Of a stretch of DNA of 17,470 bases, positions 8,422-14,772 are shown piece by piece. The notes beneath the pieces were generated by a model. The model had not been told where the DNA came from. It ran no database searches and saw only the letters and a program-made list of their open reading frames with translations. Numbering within the stretch: position 1 is the stretch's first letter; every line of letters starts with the position of its first letter. The DNA is from an uncultured Peptococcaceae bacterium (GTDB lineage Bacteria > Bacillota > Desulfitobacteriia > Desulfitobacteriales > Syntrophobotulaceae): positions 1-17,470 of the forward strand of contig CALBJS010000285.1 in NCBI GenBank assembly GCA_937892995.1, written 5' to 3'. The translations under genes were made by a program, and so were the position numbers.

Positions 8422-9606
8422 ATGACGGAGGATCGATCTTTCGGTCACCAAAACTATTTATTTGTGACCTTGATTGTCGTTTCAACGGCAATAGCTGTTG
8501 CCGCTAATCAGTTTAAAGTTCCTACTATTATGGGGAATATAGCTAGTAGTTTGAATATGAAGGATTCTTCTGCTCCCTGGCTGATGTCAATTTTCGCATT
8601 TGTAGGTATCTTTTTAGCTTTACCCTCGGGAAGTTTAGTTCAGAAGTATGGACCCAAGGCGATGCTGGTGACCGCTTCTATATTTGTAGGGGTTGGTTCT
8701 CTGCTGGGTTCTTTTGCTTCGACCGATAGCATACTGATTTTAAGTAGAGGAATTGAAGGAATAGGCTTTATTTTTGCCGCGGTGGCAGGGCCTTTGGCGA
8801 TTGTTCATTATGTAGAATCATCAAAAATTGGTTTTTCTATGGGTATCTGGGCGATTTGGGTTCCGGCAGGGCAAATTTTAGCGTTTAACCTTACTCCAAT
8901 CATGTATAGTATTATGGGATGGAATAAAGTGTGGATGTTTTTTGCCATTATCCCCTTGATCATGGCTGGAATTGCACAATCTACATTAAAGGGTTCCGTT
9001 GGCAATTCCATCTCTTCTTCCAATTTAAAAGTAAAGAATTCTACGGTATTCTTTAAAAAAAATCTATGGTTTCTTTGTCTTTCTTTCTGTATTTATAACC
9101 TGGTATTTATTGCTATGGTTACTTTCGCACCATTTTATTTGGAAAATAGCGGCATGATGAACAAGACTGCTGCAGCATTTTTAACGACAATTCCAATGAT
9201 TTTTTGCATTATTTTTTCACCCATTTTTGGAAGATTATCGGATATAATAGCTTCTCGAAAAAAGATTCTTGTTTTAGCCCTGTTAGTTCTTGGCCCTTCT
9301 GTCGCATTGACATTTTCTACAATTAATGGCTTGGCCTATCTAGGGGCTATTCTTTTTGGAACTATTGGTATGGCAACTCCGGCAATGGTCTTGGCCTCTG
9401 TGGAGGAAGTAGTAGAAAGTCCTGAATTAACTGGCTCAGGGATGGGACTAATGATGGTTTTCCAAAATACGGGCATGTTCTTAGGGACAATTATTTTTTT
9501 GCCGATTGTTTCTATCTTTGACGGGAGTTTTACTTTTGCCGGTTTGGTGCTGATTCCAATCTCCTTTTTAGGTGTATATTTCGCTCTTAAGGCAAAATTT
9601 AAATAG
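8422..9606 (+). CDS. Major facilitator superfamily transporter
   Basis: A 394-residue, 12-helix secondary transporter. The MFS signature A after helix 2 is visible as GSLVQKYGPKAML, and its pseudo-repeat after helix 8 as FGRLSDIIASRKKIL; a conserved Arg in helix 4 lies in LSRGIEGIGF. The general look is that of anion/cyanate/nitrate-type MFS permeases (CynX/NimT-like), but the substrate cannot be assigned. Start choice: AAGGAAGG (8404-8411) supports ATG 8422 (10-base spacing) or GTG 8416 (4-base); an in-frame TTG at 8392 has no ribosome binding site. It is the first unit controlled by the GTAAA-N4-TTWAC box, linking it to the M24 genes downstream. The 3' side is occupied by decayed sequence rather than an operon partner. 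Confidence 0.85.
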   Translation: MTEDRSFGHQNYLFVTLIVVSTAIAVAANQFKVPTIMGNIASSLNMKDSSAPWLMSIFAFVGIFLALPSGSLVQKYGPKAMLVTASIFVGVGSLLGSFASTDSILILSRGIEGIGFIFAAVAGPLAIVHYVESSKIGFSMGIWAIWVPAGQILAFNLTPIMYSIMGWNKVWMFFAIIPLIMAGIAQSTLKGSVGNSISSSNLKVKNSTVFFKKNLWFLCLSFCIYNLVFIAMVTFAPFYLENSGMMNKTAAAFLTTIPMIFCIIFSPIFGRLSDIIASRKKILVLALLVLGPSVALTFSTINGLAYLGAILFGTIGMATPAMVLASVEEVVESPELTGSGMGLMMVFQNTGMFLGTIIFLPIVSIFDGSFTFAGLVLIPISFLGVYFALKAKFK

Positions 9607-9647
9607 TGTTTCTACTTTCTGGCAGCAAAATAAGAGGGTATTGATTG

Positions 9648-9773
9648 GTGGTTATTACTATTGGATTATTAAGGTTAAGGCTTAATCCAGAGGATGCCGC
9701 TAAGCGTGGAATTAAGGAAAAAGACCTTATCAGATATAGCCTATCGACCAACCACTTGTATGCACTGCAATAG
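9648..9773 (+). pseudogene. Relic of a molybdopterin oxidoreductase C-terminal domain
   Basis: A 41-codon stretch ending at TAG 9771-9773 encodes RLNPEDAAKRGIKEKDLIR, which closely resembles the sequence NPEDAAKRGIKDGDLV typical of the molybdopterin-dinucleotide-binding domain of DMSO-reductase-family enzymes. Nothing before or after it continues that protein, so it appears to be a fragment left by deletion. Such enzymes often neighbour Crp/Fnr regulators and transporters in anaerobic Firmicutes. The match is by eye on about 19 residues. Confidence 0.6.
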
Positions 9774-9882
9774 TGCACCGTATAGATGCGGTTTCAGCCC
9801 CCGAAATAGTGCTAAATGCTTTACGCAACAACTTCTTTTTTTCAGACCACCAATTATTGGTTGATATTTGGTATAACCGGAA
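9774..9882. other. Non-coding decayed stretch before the broken regulator
   Basis: No gene is recognised here. A hairpin TGCACT-GCAAT-AGTGCA (9761-9777) straddles the relic's stop codon, and a perfect palindrome ACCAAT-T-ATTGGT lies at 9849-9861. All frames are either interrupted or lack family resemblance. It is most simply deletion debris between the MFS gene and the regulator. Confidence 0.45.
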
Positions 9883-9910
9883 TTAACAGAAAATTGTACG
9901 CTTTTAGAAT
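9883..9910 (+). promoter_or_regulatory. Possible sigma-A type promoter of the broken Crp/Fnr gene
   Basis: TTAACA (9883-9888) and TAGAAT (9905-9910) are separated by 16 bases, a plausible -35/-10 pair. TTAAC also matches the right half of the GTAAA-N4-TTWAC box, but the left half (TAACC) does not, so autoregulation is only hinted at. Confidence 0.4.
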
Positions 9911-9948
9911 ATACCGATTTTTGAAACAAAGGAGGTGGTGGATCGGAA

Positions 9949-10460
9949 ATGAATAATACATGGCTGCCCTGGACTGCTGATATGGTTGACGAAGAATTAG
10001 TTGCCAATATCTTAGATAAGACAAAAATGAAAACATATAAAAAAGGAGAAGTTATTCTTCATCAGGGAGGGATAAGTAGTAATTATTTTTTGCTTTTAAG
10101 CGGTAGGGTAGAGGTAAGTCTAAATAGTAGTAACGGAAAGAAAAAGATTGTTTCTATTCACGAACCTAGATGTTTTTTCGGGGAATTGATAATGGATAAA
10201 GAATCCAATTACTTCAATTAAGTGAACAAGTTTTTGATGAAGTGGAAGATAGAGTTGAAAGGTTTTTATTCGGTTTGTATACTAATTTTGGCCAAGAAGA
10301 AGATGATTATCTCCAAGTTAATTTACCTATGACCCATCAGTTAATTGCGGATGTAGTCGGCTCTTCTAGAGTTAGAGTTTCTCAGGTTTTAAGTGAACTA
10401 TCAAGAGAAGAGAAAATTAAGATGAAAAGAAATAGGATTACCTTTTTAAAAAATAAATGA
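9949..10460 (+). pseudogene. Crp/Fnr-family transcription regulator, internally deleted and frameshifted
   Basis: Two pieces of one regulator lie in different frames. The first (ATG 9949, ribosome binding site AAAGGAGGT at 9928-9936) encodes 90 residues of the cNMP-binding beta-roll: KKGEVILHQGG, NYFLLLSGRVEVSL, FFGELIMD, then reaches TAA at 10219-10221. The second frame, open from about 10200 to the stop at 10458-10460, encodes the end of the dimer helix (LQLSEQVFDEVEDRVERFL) and the winged helix-turn-helix (PMTHQLIADVVGSSRVRVSQVL). Against intact relatives of about 225-235 residues, roughly 40-50 residues from late beta-roll to early C-helix are missing at the join near 10197-10206. A protein started at GTG 10242 would have only the DNA-binding domain. 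Sequencing error cannot explain the missing segment, so I call it a pseudogene. Confidence 0.8.
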
Positions 10461-10505
10461 TAATGCCAAGATGGATACCACTATACCAAATTATATTAGT
10501 TATTT

Positions 10506-10529
10506 AAGGGTGAGCCCTTTTATTTTTTT
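10506..10529 (+). terminator. Terminator after the regulator remnant
   Basis: AAGGG-TGAG-CCCTT forms a 5-bp stem with a four-base loop and runs into a T-rich tract (TTATTTTTTT). It insulates the regulator from the M24 promoter 20 bases downstream. Confidence 0.6.
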
Positions 10530-10548
10530 AAAAAATTTTAACTAAAAT

Positions 10549-10590
10549 GTAAAGTGGTTAACAGAGATTGAAGAGGAAATTTCCTATAAT
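10549..10590 (+). promoter_or_regulatory. Crp/Fnr-type operator and promoter of the first M24 gene (site 2)
   Basis: GTAAA-GTGG-TTAAC (10549-10562) is followed after exactly 22 bases by a perfect -10, TATAAT (10585-10590), with no -35 hexamer. The box centre would be near -41, the class II activator position. Transcription should begin near 10597. Confidence 0.7.
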
Positions 10591-10623
10591 TTAAATAAAA
10601 TGTCTGATGAAGGAGTGTTGGTA

Positions 10624-11814
10624 GTGGAAAACAACACGGTTTTTAAAGAAAGAATAAGGTTCCCGATTCCTACCCGAGAACTTGAAAGACGCTGGAAGCT
10701 TGTTCGAGAAGCAATGAAAAAACAAGGTATCGATTTACTTATAATGCAAAATGACAACAAGTTTCTGGGGGGATATGTAAGGTATTTCACAGATATTCCA
10801 GCCGAACATGCCTATCCGGTCTCGGTACTTTTCTCGGCAAATGAGGAAATGATTACGATTGCTAGTTCACCACCGGGAAACCCATTATATCCTGCTTGGG
10901 CTGCAAGAGGTGTCACCCAAAGAATTGGAGTACCGTATTTTCGTTCAATGCATTACACCAACAGCTATGATGCAGAGGCCATGACCAAAATCATTAAAGA
11001 CAGAAAATATCAAACGGTAGGATTTGTAAACTTAGGCTTAATTAATACTGCTCTTTCCAGCTACTTGAAGGATAACTTAAGCGGAGTCCGGTTTGTTGAT
11101 GCCACAGATTTAGTAGACGAGATAAAAGCAGTTAAAAGTGAGGACGAACTTGTCTACGTACGTAAGGCGGTAGAAATGCATGATAACATATGTGCGGCCT
11201 TATCTTCGATTATTCGTCCGGGAATTTATGAATTTCAGATTATTAACGAAATGAAATATCTTATGTCTAACTTAGGAAGTGAGGAACATCTTATTAAGCT
11301 TGGATCTGCTCCGGCAGATGAACCCACTCCTTTCCTCGATACCTTTTTCCAGAACAGACAAATAAAAGATGGGGACAATATCCAAATATTAATCGAATGC
11401 TCCGGTCCAGGGGGATATTATTCGGAATTTCAGAGGGTCTGGTGTTTAGGAGAACCTAGTCAGGACTTGCAAGATGCTTGGGAAACATCCAAAAATGTTC
11501 AAATCTACGCTGCAAGCATATTGAAGCCGGGTGTAACTTCTAAAGAAGTGATTAGTAAAGTTAATGAATATCTAGTTAGTATTGGCCAACCGATGGAAAC
11601 TCGTATATTCGGACACGGACAAGGGTATGACTTAGTGGAACGTCCCGGAATAAGTGCTGACGAGAATATGAAAATCCAAGCTAATATGTATTTTGGGCTT
11701 CATTCTTCAATAGCTATCGGTAAGGCTGTGGGTACTTATACGGATAATTATTTGATCACTGAAGACGGAGCGGTAAGGATGCACAAGACTCCAATGGAAA
11801 TAATCAGACTATAG
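10624..11814 (+). CDS. M24-family (creatinase/prolidase fold) hydrolase, paralogue 1
   Basis: A 396-residue protein with an N-terminal creatinase-like domain (RIRFPIPTRELERRW, LIMQNDN, YVRYFTDIPAEHAYPVSV) and a C-terminal pita-bread domain (VDEIKAVKSEDELVYVRKAV, FGHGQGYDLVERPG, DNYLITEDG). In true M24 metallopeptidases the ligands are Asp, Asp, His, Glu, Glu; here the nearest residues are Glu258, Glu268, His331, His360 and Asp374. The usual substrate-site His before them is Asp239. It may therefore be a non-peptidase C-N hydrolase like creatinase, or use an unusual metal site; substrate unknown. GTG 10624 is chosen because GAAGGAG (10609-10615) precedes it by eight bases and the length then equals paralogue 2; ATG 10600 would lie at the predicted transcription start and ahead of the ribosome binding site. 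Confidence 0.85.
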   Translation: MENNTVFKERIRFPIPTRELERRWKLVREAMKKQGIDLLIMQNDNKFLGGYVRYFTDIPAEHAYPVSVLFSANEEMITIASSPPGNPLYPAWAARGVTQRIGVPYFRSMHYTNSYDAEAMTKIIKDRKYQTVGFVNLGLINTALSSYLKDNLSGVRFVDATDLVDEIKAVKSEDELVYVRKAVEMHDNICAALSSIIRPGIYEFQIINEMKYLMSNLGSEEHLIKLGSAPADEPTPFLDTFFQNRQIKDGDNIQILIECSGPGGYYSEFQRVWCLGEPSQDLQDAWETSKNVQIYAASILKPGVTSKEVISKVNEYLVSIGQPMETRIFGHGQGYDLVERPGISADENMKIQANMYFGLHSSIAIGKAVGTYTDNYLITEDGAVRMHKTPMEIIRL

Positions 11815-11874
11815 CCTTGAGAGAATAAGACAGTTTCTAAGAAGTCAATAAACTTTCAGAAATTTCTCCAAATA

Positions 11875-11916
11875 GTAAAGTGTTTTACAGAATTAACTGT
11901 ACAGCTTCTATATAAT
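11875..11916 (+). promoter_or_regulatory. Crp/Fnr-type operator and promoter of the second M24 gene (site 3)
   Basis: GTAAA-GTGT-TTTAC (11875-11888) has perfectly complementary half sites and is followed after exactly 22 bases by TATAAT (11911-11916). Predicted start of transcription is near 11923. The layout matches site 2, showing the promoter was duplicated or conserved together with the gene. Confidence 0.72.
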
Positions 11917-11941
11917 CCAAATAATGAAAGGAGTGATTGCA

Positions 11942-13132
11942 ATGAATGTTAACGAGACTTTGAAAGAACGTATCAGATTTCCTATCCCAACCAGAGAATT
12001 AGAAAGACGTTGGAATATTGTAAGGACTTCCATGAAAATGAAAGGTATTGATTTGCTTTTGATGCAGAATGACAATCAATATTTAGGGGGATATGTTCGT
12101 TATTTTACTGATATTCCTGCCGAGCAAGCCTATCCGGTTTCAGTACTTTTTCCGTCTAATGATGATATGATCACTATTACCAGTGCCTCAGCCAATAATC
12201 CGCTACCTCCTGATTGGGCGGCAAGGGGAATTAAGACTAGGTTAGGAACACCATACTTTCGTTCCATGTATTATACAAACGAATATGATGCCGAAGTAAT
12301 AGTGAAAGTTATTAAAGAAAGAAAAGATAAAACTGTTGGAATCGTAGGTATGGCACTAACTAATGCAGCTTTATTTATTTACCTAAAGGAGAATTTACCG
12401 ACGGTTGAGTTTGTAGATGCTACTAATCTTGTAGATGAAATCAAGGCTATTAAAAGTGAGGATGAACTGATTTTTGTCCGTAAAGCAATAGATCTTCATG
12501 ATATGGTTGCCAGTGCTATGCCATCCATCATTCGCCCAGGGGTTTATGAATATGAAATAAGGAGCGAGCTTCAAAGGATTCTTGTTAACCACGGAAGTGA
12601 AGAACAACTAATAATGATGGGTTCATCTCCAGCTGGAGTCCGAACACCCCATCTTCATTCTTTCTACCAAAATAGAAGGATAGAGGAGGGGGATAATGTT
12701 CTTGTCATGGTTGAAGCCAATGGTCCTGGAGGATTCTATGGAGAAATCATCAGGACATGGTGTCTCAGTGAGCCATCCAAAGAATTGTTAGATGCTTGGG
12801 AACTATCCAAAAAAATTCAACATTATACTGCAAGCCTCTTAAAACCGGGGGTTAGTCCAGGGGAGGTAATCATGAAGATCAATGAATATATGGCTAATCA
12901 TGGTTATCCGCCCGAGGGCCGGTTATTCGGACATGGCCAGGGCTATGATTTGGTGGAACGTCCAGCATTAGTGGCTGCCGAGAAGATGGTGCTTAAACCT
13001 AATATGGTAATTGCGGTTCATCCGGTAATTGCAAATGAAAATGCTTTGGGTTTTTGTTGTGATGATTACCTAATTACTGATAATGGTGCAGTGTTGATGC
13101 AAAAGACTCCGCAGGAAATATTTGTGTTGTAA
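11942..13132 (+). CDS. M24-family (creatinase/prolidase fold) hydrolase, paralogue 2
   Basis: A second 396-residue M24-fold protein, colinear without obvious length change with paralogue 1; well over half the residues match, most strongly in the N-terminal domain (KERIRFPIPTRELERRW, GGYVRYFTDIPAE). The ligand positions carry the same set: Glu258, Glu268, His331, His360 and Asp374. Unlike paralogue 1 it has His237 and His239 where a substrate-site His is expected (TPHLHSFYQNR), so it is the better candidate for an active enzyme; the pair could also form a heteromer, since creatinase-type enzymes are dimers. ATG 11942 follows AAAGGAG (11927-11933) at eight bases; ATG 11924 lies at the predicted transcription start. 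It has its own promoter, and the dehydrogenase starts 60 bases after its stop, so it probably heads the downstream operon. Confidence 0.85.
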   Translation: MNVNETLKERIRFPIPTRELERRWNIVRTSMKMKGIDLLLMQNDNQYLGGYVRYFTDIPAEQAYPVSVLFPSNDDMITITSASANNPLPPDWAARGIKTRLGTPYFRSMYYTNEYDAEVIVKVIKERKDKTVGIVGMALTNAALFIYLKENLPTVEFVDATNLVDEIKAIKSEDELIFVRKAIDLHDMVASAMPSIIRPGVYEYEIRSELQRILVNHGSEEQLIMMGSSPAGVRTPHLHSFYQNRRIEEGDNVLVMVEANGPGGFYGEIIRTWCLSEPSKELLDAWELSKKIQHYTASLLKPGVSPGEVIMKINEYMANHGYPPEGRLFGHGQGYDLVERPALVAAEKMVLKPNMVIAVHPVIANENALGFCCDDYLITDNGAVLMQKTPQEIFVL

Positions 13133-13192
13133 AGGTATTTGCTTCAAATCCAAAACTTTTTAAAGAGAAAGAGGAAAAGAGGTGCTATAACT

Positions 13193-14173
13193 ATGACCAA
13201 AGTTGCAATTCTTTACAAGAGTTCGCCTAAGGTTCCTATGGTAATAGAACCACAGCATATAGCAAAGATTAAACAAGCAATTCCAGATGGGGAGGTAGTT
13301 CAATATGGTACGGAAGAAGAACTGCTTGCTGCTGATTTTAATGCCGATATACTTTTGACTTGGGGGCAGCTTACCCCCAGTGAATACTATAAAAATGCAG
13401 GTAACCTTAAGTGGATTCATGCCTTATCTGCGGGGGTAGAGGGCCTTATGAAATTAGACCTTGATGGTTCGAGAGTCAGAGTAACCAACTCCAAAGGAAT
13501 TCACGGCCTAGCGATGTCTGAATTTACCATGTGTTATATTCTCTCCTTTTTAAAGGGGTTTCCTCTGTTATTGCGTCAACAACAAGCAAAAATCTGGCGA
13601 AAACCAGATAATCCCGAATCCCAGGAATGTATCGGAAAGACGGTCGGTATTATCGGAATGGGAGAAATCGGCCAGGAAGTAGCCAGGAAATGTAAGTTTT
13701 TTGGGATGAATGTACTGGGAGTGAGAAGAAGCCCAAAACCCACGGAACATGTTGATCAGATGTATTCCCTCGCTGAGATTGACAGGGTTTTGGAGCAATC
13801 TGATTTTATTGTAATACTTGTACCTCTTACCTCAGAATCAGTACACTTAATCAACGAAGGAAAATTACGCAAGATGAAGAAGACAGCTTATATTATCAAT
13901 ATTGGTAGAGGTCCGGTCATTGATGAAAATGCTCTGGTCAAAGTCCTACAGGAAGGGATGATCGGCGGAGCGGCACTTGATGCTACTGAAATAGAGCCTC
14001 TTCCCCAAGAAAGTCCGCTTTGGGAAATGCCCAATGTTATAATTTCACCTCATATGTCTGCAGACAGCCCTCTTTATATGGGCAGGGCGATTGAAATTTT
14101 CTGCAAGAATATCGAGCTATTCTTAAAAGGACAAAAAATGGCTAATGAAATTAACTTGGAGACTAAATATTAA
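13193..14173 (+). CDS. D-2-hydroxyacid dehydrogenase (NAD(P)-dependent)
   Basis: A 326-residue member of the D-isomer-specific 2-hydroxyacid dehydrogenase family, which interconverts 2-oxo acids and D-2-hydroxy acids in the cytoplasm. An N-terminal substrate-binding part (LLTWGQLTPSEYY, WIHALSAGVEGLM) is followed by a Rossmann domain with GKTVGIIGMGEIGQEVARK (GxGxxG near residue 155). The catalytic triad is visible as Arg in NIGRGPVIDE, Glu in TEIEPLP and His in ISPHMS. ATG 13193 is supported by GAGGTG (13179-13184); an in-frame TTG at 13139 lacks a ribosome binding site. The residue after the GxGxxG strand is in VLGVRRSPKP, with the Arg pair suggesting NADP(H) preference. It lies between the M24 genes and the TRAP genes, so its substrate is probably the imported or hydrolysed acid. 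Exact substrate unknown. Confidence 0.9.
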   Translation: MTKVAILYKSSPKVPMVIEPQHIAKIKQAIPDGEVVQYGTEEELLAADFNADILLTWGQLTPSEYYKNAGNLKWIHALSAGVEGLMKLDLDGSRVRVTNSKGIHGLAMSEFTMCYILSFLKGFPLLLRQQQAKIWRKPDNPESQECIGKTVGIIGMGEIGQEVARKCKFFGMNVLGVRRSPKPTEHVDQMYSLAEIDRVLEQSDFIVILVPLTSESVHLINEGKLRKMKKTAYIINIGRGPVIDENALVKVLQEGMIGGAALDATEIEPLPQESPLWEMPNVIISPHMSADSPLYMGRAIEIFCKNIELFLKGQKMANEINLETKY

Positions 14174-14265
14174 TTAAGCTAAAAGTAATATGCCTAAATA
14201 GCTTTAAGCAGATTATTCGGAATTTCCCCTAAGTTATTTTGACGTTTTAGAAAGGAGAGGTGAAA

Positions 14266-14772
14266 GTGCACACATTAAATCGAATTATAGATATATGCAT
14301 TAGAGGATTAGCAATTATTGCAGGGATTACTCTTGGTCTATTATTAATTGCGGTTTGTTATGCAACCTTTTCCCGTGTTGCTTTTAATGATCCTTTGTCC
14401 AATTTAATAGAGTATGCAACGTATAGTCTTCTCTATATTACCTTTCTTTCGGCACCAATGCTTCTTCAAGAGAAAAGACATATCAATGTTGATATTATCA
14501 TTACTATGCTAAGTAAACAAAAACAGGCTATAGCAAGTATAATTACCAACACCGTAGGATGCTTAACCAGTTTTGTAATTTTTTATTTTAGCTTTATGGC
14601 GACTTTAACCAGTTTTCAAGCTAAGATTGTTGTGCCGGATTCCATGTATACTCCTCAGTTTCTATTACTTATGGTTATTCCCATAGGCTTTTTCTTCTTA
14701 GTAATTCAATTTATTCGAAATATTAAAGAGGGCGTTGATATTGCAAGAACTGAAGGGAGGAGGAAAGATTAA
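14266..14772 (+). CDS. dctQ: TRAP transporter small membrane subunit DctQ
   Basis: The small integral membrane subunit of a tripartite ATP-independent periplasmic transporter, about 168 residues with four membrane helices. Typical DctQ features are the first helix followed by a conserved Arg/Asn region (TFSRVAFNDPLSNLIEYATY), then APMLLQEKRHINVDII, and a last helix before a basic C-terminal tail (IRNIKEGVDIARTEGRRKD). GTG 14266 is preferred because GGAG (14254-14257) sits eight bases upstream; GTG 14260 would leave only two. Its stop codon overlaps the start of dctM by one base, indicating translational coupling. It starts 92 bases after the dehydrogenase stop. Confidence 0.9.
   Translation: MHTLNRIIDICIRGLAIIAGITLGLLLIAVCYATFSRVAFNDPLSNLIEYATYSLLYITFLSAPMLLQEKRHINVDIIITMLSKQKQAIASIITNTVGCLTSFVIFYFSFMATLTSFQAKIVVPDSMYTPQFLLLMVIPIGFFFLVIQFIRNIKEGVDIARTEGRRKD

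Noticed and set aside
9883..9888. Full fourth Crp/Fnr box at the regulator's own promoter
   Set aside because: Only the right half (TTAAC) matches; the left half is TAACC, so a simple -35 reading (TTAACA) is more economical.
9741..10007. Minus-strand open frame of 88 codons across the regulator start
   Set aside because: No ribosome binding site or recognisable protein motif, and it overlaps the Crp/Fnr N-terminus and deletion debris.
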